A stretch of DNA of 64,000 nucleotides from the NCBI GenBank assembly GCA_963764525.1, contig CAVXTC010000036.1, positions 1 through 64,000 on the forward strand, written 5' to 3'. The stretch's first letter is position 1. Every line of letters begins with the position of its first letter. The translations under genes and the position numbers were made by a program. The notes beneath the pieces were generated by a model. It did no database searches. It was not told the origin of the DNA and saw only the letters and a program-made list of their open reading frames with translations. Positions 10,646-19,718 of the stretch are shown one piece after another. The stretch comes from DATDIC01 sp963764525 (GTDB lineage Bacteria; Pseudomonadota; Alphaproteobacteria; Acetobacterales; Acetobacteraceae).

Positions 10646-12632
10646 ATGGCGATCCGGTCGGTGCTGTTTCCGCCCGATCCTGGGCGGCTTCGACTGTTGG
10701 CCGCGTTGCGCGCCACGCTCGCCGGGCTGTTGAGCTTCGGGGTGGTGGTGCTGCTGGGCCGGGTGCTGCCGCTGGCGACGCCGGACCGGATCCTCGGTTT
10801 CGCCGTCGGGCTGTTCACCGGCGCCAGCGTCCGCGACCCGACGCGGCGGCAGCAGGTCGTGACGATACTGCTGGTTCCCCTCGCCGCCTGTGCGGCGGTC
10901 ACTGTGGCGGCGTTTGTGCTGGACCGGACGCTGGCGTCGGCGCTGCTGATCCTGGCGATCATGGCCGCCGCCACCTTTGCCGGCGCGCGTGGGCCGCGCG
11001 GGGCGGCGCTCGGACTGATCGCGCTGATCGCCGCCGTCATCACACTGGTCACGCACCAGCCGCCGAATGAGCTGCCGGGACGGGTGCTGGTCATTGTGGT
11101 CTCTGCCGCCATCGCAGCGTTGATCCGCTTCGTCCTGCTGCCCGAGCGGCCGGCGGTCGAACTGGCCCGACTGCGCCACGACATCCGGCGCGCCATTGCC
11201 GGCGTTCTGGCCGGGATAGAGGCGGCGCTGTCATGCCGAAACCTGGCGTTCCGCCGACCGCGAGCGTTTGACGCGAGAGCTGGATCGGCTCGGCGAGATG
11301 ACCCTGATGGCGGAGGCCCGGGTCGCCGCCATCGCATCAGCGTCCGGCCTCGGTGTGCATTTGCTTGAGATCGAACTGGCGACCGATCGGCTCGCGCGAA
11401 CCGCGCTGCACGATCTCGGCACACCGGCGCAACAGGGGCTGTTGATCGCGGCCACCACGACACTGCGGGCCGCGTTGCGGAAGAATCTCGCGCCGCCGCC
11501 GCCGCTGGCTGCGCCCGGCGCGCTCGGCAATACATTGGCGCTGCTGGCGCGCGTGTTGCGGGAGCCGCCGGTGCCGGAACCTTCGCCCACGCCTCCGCCG
11601 CCGTTGCCGCCTGCGTCCGGGCTCCGGCTGGCGGTTCAGGCGGTGATCGCCGGAGGGCTGGCGATCGCTATCGGCGACTGGGTGTCCCCGAGCCGTTGGT
11701 ACTGGGCCGCATTCGCTGCCTTCGTGATGTTCCAGGGCACCCGCTCGCGCGGAGAATCGATTGCCAAGGTGATGCAGTTCATGGCCGGCACATTTGCGGG
11801 GGTGATTGCCGGTGTGCTGCTGGCGGCGGTTCTGTCGGGTCACCCGCTGACAACGCTGGGGATGATCGTGCTGGCGGTGTTCCTGGCGTTCCAGGCCTCC
11901 ACCGTGGCATATGCCGTGATGGTCTTCTGGATCACGGTCATCCTGGGGCTGCTGTTCGGGATGCTCGGCTACTTTCCACCGGAACTTCTGCTGCTGCGCC
12001 TGAAGGAGACGGCGGTCGGCGCCGGTTGCGGCATCCTGGTGACAAGCCTGGTGCTGGCGCGGCCGACGCGCAACGCCACCAACAGCGCGACGATCGCCTT
12101 GCTGCGGGCAGTCGGCGGGCTTGTGGAGGCCGCGGTGCCGGCGTTGCTGGGTGGCGCGGCCGATCCGGCGTTGGCGGCACGGATACTGGAGTTGGTGCAG
12201 CGGTCCGCGGACCTGCGGGTCGCGACCGCTCCGGCGCTGCAGGGACTTGCCGGCGGCCGGCGGGTGATGCTTCGCCGAAGGCTTGCATTGTTGAGCGGGT
12301 GCGATTTCTGGGCGCGCGAACTCGGGCGGACCTGCCTGCACGGGGCGCTGCTGGCGAATCCCGTGCTGGCGCAAGCGACCCGGGACGTGGCGGCGCGGAT
12401 CCGGGCCGATTTGGCGCGGCTGATCGGCGACGGGTTGTCCGGCGGGGACACCGTTTCACCCGAACCGGCCATTACAGCCGGAATGCTTGGCGACGATCCC
12501 GGGCAACACGCGGTGCGCCTGCTGCTGCGGATCGACGCGGCGCTCGGGAAGCTGGGCCTGCTGGGCGTTGGTGCCGAGGCAGCGCCGGCGGTTCGCGGCC
12601 CGGATTTGCGCACGACGTCCGCGTCGCGATAA
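10646..12632 (+). CDS. FUSC-family (AaeB/YccS-like) membrane efflux protein, one frameshift
   Basis: The first frame (ATG 10646) gives a block of about six transmembrane helices (LLAALRATLAGLLSFGVVV, FAVGLFTGASVRDP). The frame changes near 11240. The second frame gives a soluble alpha-helical stretch, a proline-rich linker (PEPSPTPPPPLPPASG, residues about 310-325), and a second six-helix block (DWVSPSRWYWAAFAAFVMFQ, YAVMVFWITVILGLLFG). Duplicated six-helix blocks around a cytoplasmic domain are the FUSC layout. The total is about 660 residues, full length. Known members export aromatic acids such as p-hydroxybenzoate. No membrane-fusion partner is adjacent, so the substrate and complex are open. 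Confidence 0.8.
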
Positions 12633-12791
12633 TTTTTCTCGATCCGGGCCGTGGTTCGCGCGATACTCGCCACGCAGTTATCAGGCTGACGCCGGACGGC
12701 CGGATCGCGACTGACGGGGCGCCGGCCGGCACCAATTCCAAAACAACGAACGGCCATCAAAAATGGGTCGCGCAAGGGAGTGTCCGCGCAA

Positions 12792-14135
12792 ATGAACAGA
12801 CAACGCCGCACAACTCGCCGCACCGCTCTCAAGCTGGGCGCCGCCGCCGCCGCATTGCCGCTGGTGCATATCCGCAGCGCCGGCGCGGCCGGCAAGGTGG
12901 CGATCGCCTTCTGGGATCATTGGGTGCCGGACGGCAACAAGGTGATGCAGCAGCAGGTGGATGCCTGGAGCCGCAAGAACATGGTCGAGGTCAGCGCCGA
13001 CTTCATCACTTCCAACGGCAATAAGCTGCTGCTGACCGAGGCTGCCGAGGCGCAGGCGCACGCCGGTCACGACGCCATCCACATGTCGCAGTGGGACGTC
13101 AGCAACCACGCCGACCAGCTCGAGCCGGTCGATGACGTTGTCAACGCGCTTACGGCGCAATACGGCGACGCGACGAAGATGTGCGAGTACCTGGCGCGCG
13201 TGAAGGGGCATTGGATGGCGGTACCGTCCAGTTCCGGCAATCAGACCAAGCCGCCGTGCGCGCGCATCAGCGTCCTGAAGCAGGCGGCCGGCATCGACGT
13301 GACGGAGATGTACCCGACCAGGCCGGGCTATACACAGGGGATGGCGGATTGGACCTGGGACCTGCACCTGAAGGCCGCCGAAGCGGCGCAGAAAGCCAAC
13401 ATGACCTTCGCCATCGGGCTGGGGCAGACTTCGGATTCCGTGGATACCATCGGTGCCCTGTTCGCTGCCTACGGCGCGCAGCTCGTTGACGAGGAAGGCG
13501 CCGTCAAGATTGACTTGCCCGAGGTCATGCAGGTGCTGGAACATGCACAGCGGCTTGTGCGATTCCTGCCGAAGGACGCGGTCAGCTTCGACGATGCGTC
13601 GAACAACCGCGCACTGATCTCCGGTCAGAGCGCGCTGATCTGGAATCCGCCGTCTGCCTGGGCGGTGGCGAAGCGCGACGCGCCGGCCATCGCCGCGGAT
13701 TGCTGGACGTTCTCGGCGCCGGCTGGCCCCAAGGGCCGCTTCGTGCCGGTCAATCAGTCGTTTTATGGCATCTGGCGTTTCGCCCGGAACAAGTCCGCGG
13801 CCAAAGAACTGGTGTCCTATCTGATGCAGCGCGAACAGGTGGAGGCGCGCAGCAACGTCGTCATCGGCTACGACCTGCCGCCGTTCGCCAGCATGGTCGA
13901 TTTCAAGATCTGGGAGGAGGTCGAGCCGCCGAAAGGAACCGTCTATAACTATCCGATCCGGCCGTGGCACAAGGGCATTCCGAACGTCACCGGCGCCCCG
14001 GCGCCGCCCGACATCGCGGTGCAGATGTACCAGCGCGGTACGCATCCGACGATGTTCGCCAAGCTGCAGGCCGGACAGACGATCCCGCAGGTGATCGCCT
14101 GGGCGAAGAACGAGTTGGACGGCTTCATGCGGTAA
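12792..14135 (+). CDS. Tat-exported extracellular solute-binding protein (ABC type, family 1-like)
   Basis: An N-terminal twin-arginine signal is visible (TTRRTALKLGAAAAALPL), with a likely cleavage site around AGAAG. The mature part resembles sugar/oligosaccharide ABC binding proteins (VAIAFWDHWVPDGNKVMQQ). A GTG at 12780 opens the same frame, but AAGGGAG at 12774-12780 sits on it and is spaced 11 nt from ATG 12792, so 12792 is preferred. It is intact at 447 residues. No permease or ATPase gene lies nearby, which makes it an orphan binding protein. It converges on the TRAP operon across 250 bp with no recognised gene. Confidence 0.82.
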   Translation: MNRQRRTTRRTALKLGAAAAALPLVHIRSAGAAGKVAIAFWDHWVPDGNKVMQQQVDAWSRKNMVEVSADFITSNGNKLLLTEAAEAQAHAGHDAIHMSQWDVSNHADQLEPVDDVVNALTAQYGDATKMCEYLARVKGHWMAVPSSSGNQTKPPCARISVLKQAAGIDVTEMYPTRPGYTQGMADWTWDLHLKAAEAAQKANMTFAIGLGQTSDSVDTIGALFAAYGAQLVDEEGAVKIDLPEVMQVLEHAQRLVRFLPKDAVSFDDASNNRALISGQSALIWNPPSAWAVAKRDAPAIAADCWTFSAPAGPKGRFVPVNQSFYGIWRFARNKSAAKELVSYLMQREQVEARSNVVIGYDLPPFASMVDFKIWEEVEPPKGTVYNYPIRPWHKGIPNVTGAPAPPDIAVQMYQRGTHPTMFAKLQAGQTIPQVIAWAKNELDGFMR

Positions 14136-14384
14136 AGCAGCCGACCTGGACGGTACGGCCGTAACAGCGCTGTCCGGCCATACCCGCAGCCGCCAGGATC
14201 GTCGGCGCGGCTTCGGGTCCATACGACGCCGAACCAAGGCCCGTCCAGCCCCATCACCGGAACGCCCGCCAGGACGCCAAGCTTGCGGCCTTCCGCCTCC
14301 CGGTTGGCGATTCGGCGCGGCCAATCAGCAGGTTGATCGGTGAAAAGCGCATTCTACGCGCATCGCCTGAAGCTCCTGGACCAA

Positions 14385-15683
14385 TCACATGTGACTGGGA
14401 AGCCAGATCGAGAGGATGGGGAACGCGATCAGGATCGCCAGCCGCACCAAATCGGTTGCGACAAACGGCAGCACGCCCAGGAACACCGTCGAGATCTTCA
14501 CGTCCCGCACAACGCTTTTGATGACGAACACGTTCATCCCGACCGGCGGATGGATCAGTCCCAGTTCCACCGTCATCACGATGATCACGCCAAACCAGAT
14601 CGGGTCGAACCCCAGCGCGGTGATGACCGGAAAGATGATCGGAATGGTCAGGATCACCATCGCCATCGCGTCCATCACGCAGCCCAGCACCAGATACATC
14701 AGCATGATCAGCACCAGCACCTGATACCGGCCGAGACCAAGCCCGGTCAGCAGCTCCGTCACGTGCTGCGGTGTCTGTGTGATGGTCAGGAAATAGCCGA
14801 ACAGCAGCGCCCCGATCAGGATCGTGAAGATCGCAGCGCTGGTGCGCACTGCCCGCAGCAGGCAATCGAGCAGCACGCCGCCGGACAGCCGCCCGCGCAG
14901 CGTGGCAATCAGGAAAGCGCCGCCGGCACCCATGCTCGCTGCCTCGGTCGCCGTGAACATCCCGCCATACAGTCCGGCGATGACGAACACGAACAGCAAG
15001 GCGATCGCCCAGACGTCGCGCACGGAGCGTATCCGTTCCGGCCAGCCGACCCGCTCGGCGCGCGGCAGGAAACCGGGCCGGACGACACCGATCAGCCAGA
15101 TGGTTGCGACATACATCAATGCCGCCAGGATGCCCGGCACCAGTCCGGCAATATACAGCTTGCCCACATCCTGCTGGGTGATCAGGCTGTATACCGCCAG
15201 CACGATGGAGGGCGGCAGGATCGCCCCCAGCGTACCGCCGGCTGCGATTACCCCGGTGGCGAAGCTTTGCGGATAGCCGAACCGACGCATTTCCGGATAG
15301 GCCACCGCCGAGAACGTGGCCGCGGTGGCGACCGACGATCCGGAGATCGCGGCAAAGCCGGCGCAGGATGCGATCGTCGCCATGCCCAGGCCGCCCTTGC
15401 GATGGCCAAGGAAGCTGTGCGCCGCGCGAAACAGCTCGCCGCTCATGCCGGACGCGGAGGCGATGGTGCCCATCAGCAGGAACATCGGTATCACGGCGAA
15501 CCCGGCATCCGTCGCGGTGCGGATCGGTGATTGCGCGAGCAGCCGCATCGCCGGGCCGAACCCGTTCAGCAGGCCGAACCCGACGATGCCGACCGCGCCC
15601 ATTGCCAGACCGATCGGCACGCGTAGCAGCATCAACGCGAACAGGCACGCAAACCCGGTGATGGCGGAAAGATCAGTGCTCAT
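14385..15683 (-). CDS. dctM: TRAP transporter large permease (DctM)
   Basis: This is an intact 432-residue membrane protein with about twelve helices and the DctM family hallmarks: RVPIGLAMGAVGIVGF near the start, GSSVATAATFSAVAYPEM, and GGTLGAILPPSIVLAVYS. It carries the sodium-coupled transport path of a tripartite (TRAP) uptake system. It is the last gene of the operon, 31 nt after the ComB-like gene, while the small permease and binding protein lie further upstream. Its last codons overlap a near-perfect 18-bp dyad at 14381-14398 (core TCACATGTGA) that may end transcription. Confidence 0.93.
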   Translation of the reverse strand: MSTDLSAITGFACLFALMLLRVPIGLAMGAVGIVGFGLLNGFGPAMRLLAQSPIRTATDAGFAVIPMFLLMGTIASASGMSGELFRAAHSFLGHRKGGLGMATIASCAGFAAISGSSVATAATFSAVAYPEMRRFGYPQSFATGVIAAGGTLGAILPPSIVLAVYSLITQQDVGKLYIAGLVPGILAALMYVATIWLIGVVRPGFLPRAERVGWPERIRSVRDVWAIALLFVFVIAGLYGGMFTATEAASMGAGGAFLIATLRGRLSGGVLLDCLLRAVRTSAAIFTILIGALLFGYFLTITQTPQHVTELLTGLGLGRYQVLVLIMLMYLVLGCVMDAMAMVILTIPIIFPVITALGFDPIWFGVIIVMTVELGLIHPPVGMNVFVIKSVVRDVKISTVFLGVLPFVATDLVRLAILIAFPILSIWLPSHM

Positions 15684-15714
15684 CCGCCATCATCTCTCCC
15701 GCTTGCGGGAGAGG

Positions 15715-16482
15715 TCAGCGCGGCGCACGCCACGACGAGTGAGGCCGCATCGGCGCGATGCAGGGAGTGGCTCCAGCAAGCGGGAGTGGTGGCAGTGGAG
15801 CGCGATACGCGCCACCGACCAGCAGAGGTGCGCTCATGCTGATCTCATGTTGCACAGCCAACGCGACGTCCCCGGCGAACTCCCGGTCGATCAGTTCGCG
15901 CCCCGATATCGAATCCCGCACGATGTCCGTGAGCTCAGTACCCGCGGCACGGAACGCATCCCGTGCGACCCGTGCCTCTGCCGACATCGGCAGATCCAGG
16001 TGGTCGAGCACAGCGCCGGCGCCAAACAGGTCCTCGATCGCCGGACGCAGGCTGCCATCCGGCCAGCTTTCACCGGCGGGAACCACGCCAATCGCGGCAT
16101 CACCGGCCACACGACGCGCCGCCTGCGCGACCGCACGCGCATTGCGCAAACAGCCGGCGAATACCAGTGTCGATCCGCAAGCCAGCGACAACCGCGCCCC
16201 ATTCGGCGATTGCAGCATCAGATGCGTGCCGGGCGGAATGGCAGCGAGGCTCTGCGGAGACAAACTGAATCCCGATCCGCGAGGGCCGGCCCACAGCGCG
16301 CCCGCTGGCGCCGCGCCCGCGTCGCGATCCGGATCGACGGGACTTACGATGGCGCCACGCGACACCGCCACATCGACCGCTGTCGAGAATGACAGGACAT
16401 CGACAATGACCAGCACCGCGACGCGGTCGCGCAGCGCGATCACGCCGTGCAATCCCCACTCGCACAGCGCCAATGCTGCCAT
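15715..16482 (-). CDS. 2-phosphosulfolactate phosphatase-like protein (ComB family)
   Basis: The 255-residue protein has the ComB layout: an early acidic motif VIVDVLSFSTAVDVAVSRG, a middle QSPNGARLSLACG, and FAGCLRNARAVAQAA. ComB removes phosphate from 2-phosphosulfolactate in coenzyme M synthesis; bacterial homologues have unclear roles. ATG 16482 shares one base with the dctQ stop (TGATG), so it is translationally coupled. A longer in-frame start at 16569 would lie inside dctQ and is unlikely. A phosphatase lying between the two TRAP permease genes is unusual. It suggests the transporter handles a sulfonated or phosphorylated C3 acid, or that the enzyme acts on the imported compound. The family call is fairly firm; the substrate is inference. 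Confidence 0.75.
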   Translation of the reverse strand: MAALALCEWGLHGVIALRDRVAVLVIVDVLSFSTAVDVAVSRGAIVSPVDPDRDAGAAPAGALWAGPRGSGFSLSPQSLAAIPPGTHLMLQSPNGARLSLACGSTLVFAGCLRNARAVAQAARRVAGDAAIGVVPAGESWPDGSLRPAIEDLFGAGAVLDHLDLPMSAEARVARDAFRAAGTELTDIVRDSISGRELIDREFAGDVALAVQHEISMSAPLLVGGAYRAPLPPLPLAGATPCIAPMRPHSSWRAPR

Positions 16483-16964
16483 CAAGCAGCGACCGCGGGT
16501 TGGCGCCCGCGCAGCAGCCGGATCACCCGAACCAGCAGCAGCACGAGGCTCAGCGCCAGTCCGAGCCACGCCAGCAGATAAAACGGCCAGACCGCCAGGT
16601 GCAGGTCATAGGTTTCCTCATGGTTGGACCGCGTGTCGATCACCTTGCCCGCCATCGCCCAGGCGAACACACCCAGGCAGCCCAGCGTGAACAGACTGCC
16701 CAGCAGGTCCAGCGCCCGCTTCGCCCCCGGCGGCACCACGCCATACAGCAGATCGACCGTGATGTGTTCGCCGCGGTAGCTGGTGACCGCGATTCCCCAG
16801 AAGATCAGGATGCCAAGGAAATTGCGGCTGAGGTCATAGCTGTCCGGGATCGACCAACTGAACACGTAACGCAGCACCACGGAGACGAAGGTCAGAACGG
16901 TGACAAACGCCAGGAAAGCCGCTGCTATCCGCTCCGTGGCGGCGATCAGGCGGTCGGAGATCAT
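16482..16964 (-). CDS. dctQ: TRAP transporter small permease (DctQ)
   Basis: The protein has 160 residues and four transmembrane helices. It shows the DctQ signature region (SYDLSRNFLGILIFWGIAV, then YRGEHITVDLLYG). Its start overlaps the dctP stop by four bases (ATGA) and its stop shares one base with the ComB-like start. It pairs with DctM in the inner membrane. Confidence 0.9.
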   Translation of the reverse strand: MISDRLIAATERIAAAFLAFVTVLTFVSVVLRYVFSWSIPDSYDLSRNFLGILIFWGIAVTSYRGEHITVDLLYGVVPPGAKRALDLLGSLFTLGCLGVFAWAMAGKVIDTRSNHEETYDLHLAVWPFYLLAWLGLALSLVLLLVRVIRLLRGRQPAVAA

Positions 16965-17989
16965 TCCGCAGAGCCAAGCCCCGCTTTGTGCCCGGCGATG
17001 CTCGCGGCAAGTGCCTTATCGACCGCCTCCGGGTCGAGCCCCACACGCTTGACGTTCGCCGCCCAGGCCGCGTGCAATGGCTCCGCCGCCTGTTTCCACT
17101 GACCAAGCTGCGCCGGCGTGAGTTCGGTCAGCACATGCCCTGGCTCGGCCTTGATCTTTGCGATTCCGGCATGCTCGAAATCGCCCCACGGCCCGGCAAA
17201 ACGCACCGCCCAGTCGGTCGTGCAGTGCCGGTCGATCACTGTTTTCTGCGCCGGCGACATCCCGTCATACTTCGCCTTGTTCAGCACCCAGACGAACGTC
17301 GTGGTGTAGAGCGGCACGTCGAGATGGTATTTCGTCACTTTGTCGATGCCGAACAGGATCATCGAGCCCCATGGGAACGTGATGGCATCGGCGACGCCTC
17401 GTTCCAGAATATCGCGCGCCTGAGGCGCCGCCGCCTGCACGTTGGTGCCACCAAGAGACGTGATGAATGTGCCAAGCGTGGCGTCACCGGGACGCACCTT
17501 CAGCCCGCGAACATCCCCCGGCACGGTAATCTGCCTGCGCGAATGGAACGTGCCGGGGTCGTGGATGAAGGCGAAGCAGTAATGCACGTCCTTCATCTCG
17601 CGCGCGGCGTACGGGCGGTACCAGGCATCCAGCGCGGCCGTGCCGGTGCGCGCGTCTTTGAACAGGAAGGGCAACTCGCCGGCCGCGATCACCGGAAACC
17701 GTCCGGGCTGATAGCCGGGATTGACGTATGCGCCATCAGCGATGCCGTCGCGCGCCATGTCGTAATGGTCGAACGCCTTGCCGAGCTGCTCGGCAGGGAA
17801 GATCACCGAAGTAATCGTGCCGCCCGAGTCCGCCTTGATCGAATTGGCCCAGTCCTGGATTGCCGCTTGCAGCGGGTGCTGTGGAGGCACCCAGTGCGAC
17901 AGCTTGAGCTGCACCGGCGCATCCGCTGCGCGCGCGGCCGCCGGGAAGGTCAACATCGCGCCAAGCATCAGCCGGAATATTGGGTGCAA
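16961..17989 (-). CDS. dctP: TRAP transporter periplasmic binding protein (DctP)
   Basis: This is the periplasmic ligand-binding component of the TRAP system. The open frame reaches back to ATG 18031, but TTG 17989 is better. GGGGAGG lies six bases upstream, and the protein then begins MHPIFRLMLGAMLTFPAAARAA, a clean signal peptide. The mature domain shows LKLSHWVPPQHPLQ and the conserved binding-site region KVRPGDATLGTFITSLGGT, where the Arg usually pairs with a ligand carboxylate. This implies an organic acid ligand. The mature length is about 320 residues, normal for the family. It is first in the operon and divergent from paoA. Confidence 0.88.
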   Translation of the reverse strand: MHPIFRLMLGAMLTFPAAARAADAPVQLKLSHWVPPQHPLQAAIQDWANSIKADSGGTITSVIFPAEQLGKAFDHYDMARDGIADGAYVNPGYQPGRFPVIAAGELPFLFKDARTGTAALDAWYRPYAAREMKDVHYCFAFIHDPGTFHSRRQITVPGDVRGLKVRPGDATLGTFITSLGGTNVQAAAPQARDILERGVADAITFPWGSMILFGIDKVTKYHLDVPLYTTTFVWVLNKAKYDGMSPAQKTVIDRHCTTDWAVRFAGPWGDFEHAGIAKIKAEPGHVLTELTPAQLGQWKQAAEPLHAAWAANVKRVGLDPEAVDKALAASIAGHKAGLGSAE

Positions 17990-18038
17990 TGTCAGCCTCC
18001 CCTTTTGTTCCGCCAGCCTTGCCACGCGCATCGCGCCG

Positions 18039-18056
18039 GATCAAGCACGCGTGATC
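18039..18056. promoter_or_regulatory. 18-bp imperfect dyad in the dctP/paoA divergent region
   Basis: GATCAAGCACGCGTGATC is symmetric at 14 of 18 positions. It lies 50 nt upstream of the dctP TTG and 60 nt upstream of paoA, as expected for an operator shared by the two divergent operons. No regulator gene is adjacent. Confidence 0.3.
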
Positions 18057-18115
18057 GGTCCTGCCGAACAGCACTGCCCTGCCCACGTCCTTCCGGCCTG
18101 TGAAGGGGGACAAGC

Positions 18116-18724
18116 ATGGCGCCTTCATCCGTTACCCGGCGCGGCCTGCTCGGCGGAACCGCCGGCGGCCTTGTGTTGCTGCCGATCGCCGGCCGCGCCG
18201 ATCAGCCCGCGCCGTCGCTCCCGACGCCCGCGGCGCAGACCGGGCCGCAGGACCCGCAGCAGGACATCACCCTGCTGGTCAACGGACAACACCTGAAAGT
18301 GACCGTCGAGCCGCGCACGTCCTTGCTCGATGTGTTGCGTGAGCAGGCGGACCTGACCGGCACGAAGAAAGGCTGCGACCACGGCTCCTGCGGCGCCTGC
18401 ACGGTGCACATCGATGGACGACGCGTGGTGTCGTGCCTGACCCTGGCGGTTCGTTGCGAGGGCAAGGCGGTTACCACAATCGAGGGCCTGGCCGTGAACG
18501 GCGACCTGCATCCGGTACAGGCTGCGTTCCTGGAGCATGACGGATTCCAGTGCGGTTACTGCACGCCGGGGCAGATCATGTCGGCCGTGGCATTGATCAA
18601 CGAGGGTCACACCGGCTCGCCGGCCGAAGTGCGGGAGTGGATGAGCGGCAATCTATGCCGCTGCGGCGCCTATCCGAACATCGTCGATGCCATCCACGAC
18701 GCCGCGCAACGGATGGAGGGCTGA
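18116..18724 (+). CDS. paoA: Periplasmic aldehyde oxidoreductase, 2Fe-2S subunit (PaoA-type)
   Basis: This subunit of a xanthine-oxidase-family enzyme passes electrons between the molybdenum and FAD subunits. The N-terminus has a twin-arginine signal (SVTRRGLLGGTAGGLVLLP), so the folded complex is exported to the periplasm. The first cluster binds at CDHGSCGAC with a later Cys in VVSCLTL. The second binds at CGYCTPGQ and LCRCGAY. The length, 202 residues, is normal. GAAGGGGG lies six bases before the ATG. paoB follows after three bases. Confidence 0.9.
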   Translation: MAPSSVTRRGLLGGTAGGLVLLPIAGRADQPAPSLPTPAAQTGPQDPQQDITLLVNGQHLKVTVEPRTSLLDVLREQADLTGTKKGCDHGSCGACTVHIDGRRVVSCLTLAVRCEGKAVTTIEGLAVNGDLHPVQAAFLEHDGFQCGYCTPGQIMSAVALINEGHTGSPAEVREWMSGNLCRCGAYPNIVDAIHDAAQRMEG

Positions 18725-18727
18725 GCC

Positions 18728-19705
18728 ATGCAGGCGTTCACGCTGGCGCGGCCGACCGCGCTCGACGCGGCAATCTCCGGCGCCGGCGGCGACGGCGCGA
18801 AGTACATCGCCGGCGGCACCGACCTGATGCAGTTGATGAAGGACAACGTCGAGGCACCGACGCATCTGATCGACCTGGAGCCGCTGCCGCTGACTGGGAT
18901 TCGGGCTGACGGGGCGGAGCTGCGACTGGGCGCGATGGCGCGCATGAGCGACGTTGCCGCGCACCCGGCGGTCCGCGGTGGGTGGCCGGTCATCAGCCAG
19001 GCGCTGGAGGCGTCCGCCTCGCCGCAGGTGCGCAATATGGGTACCATGGGCGGCAACCTGCTGCAGCGCACCCGCTGCGGCTACTTCCGCGACACGGGTT
19101 TCGCCTGCAACAAACGCGTGCCCGGTTCCGGCTGCCCGGCGATTGCCGGGGAAAACCGGCTGCTGGCCATCCTGGGCGGCAGCGATCATTGCATTGCCGC
19201 GCACCCTTCCGACCTTGCCGTCGCGCTGGTGGCGCTGAACGCCAGCGTCGAGTTGCGCGGAACCGGCGGAGCAACGCGGCGAATGCCGGTCCGCGATTTC
19301 CACCGGCTTCCCGGCGAAACGCCGCAGGATGAAACCAATCTCGCGCCGGGCGAGTTGATCGTCGCTATCGTCGTGCCGGCCAGTCCGGCCGCGCGCCGCT
19401 CATTTTATTTGAAAGTGCGCGACCGCTCCAGCTTCGAGTTCGCTCTGGTGTCCGCCGCGGTCGCGATGGACGTGCAGGACGGCACGATTGCGGACATCGC
19501 CGTCGCGGCTGGCGGGGTCGGTACGAAACCGTGGCACCTGCCGGAGGTCGAAATGGCGCTGCGCGGCAAGCCACCGACGGATGAAACCTTGCGCGCTGCC
19601 GCCATGCAGGCGGGCCTTGGAGCGCGCCCGGCGAGCCAGAATGGCTTCAAGCTGCCGCTGCTGCGCAACACCGTGCTGCGCGCCCTGCAAACCGTGGCGG
19701 CGTAA
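18728..19705 (+). CDS. paoB: Aldehyde oxidoreductase FAD-binding subunit (PaoB-type)
   Basis: This intact 325-residue medium subunit has the FAD pyrophosphate loop AGGTDLMQLMKDN near residue 33 and the second FAD motif NMGTMGGNLLQRTRC near residue 105. The stretch after it (RTRCGYFR, FACNKR, GSGCPA, SDHC) keeps the four cysteines of the extra [4Fe-4S] cluster. That cluster marks PaoABC enzymes and is absent from ordinary xanthine dehydrogenases. The subunit transfers electrons to an external acceptor. It lies 14 nt before paoC. Confidence 0.9.
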   Translation: MQAFTLARPTALDAAISGAGGDGAKYIAGGTDLMQLMKDNVEAPTHLIDLEPLPLTGIRADGAELRLGAMARMSDVAAHPAVRGGWPVISQALEASASPQVRNMGTMGGNLLQRTRCGYFRDTGFACNKRVPGSGCPAIAGENRLLAILGGSDHCIAAHPSDLAVALVALNASVELRGTGGATRRMPVRDFHRLPGETPQDETNLAPGELIVAIVVPASPAARRSFYLKVRDRSSFEFALVSAAVAMDVQDGTIADIAVAAGGVGTKPWHLPEVEMALRGKPPTDETLRAAAMQAGLGARPASQNGFKLPLLRNTVLRALQTVAA

Positions 19706-19718
19706 GGGAGAACGCGAG

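Noticed and set aside
11696..13024. Open frame of 442 residues across the FUSC and binding-protein genes
   Set aside because: Low-complexity shadow; both real proteins read in other frames.
12681..14324. 547-residue antisense frame over the solute-binding protein
   Set aside because: No protein family features; the plus-strand gene has a signal peptide and ribosome-binding site.
14136..14384. Possible coding tail after the solute-binding protein
   Set aside because: Frames are open by base composition only; no start signal or family resemblance.
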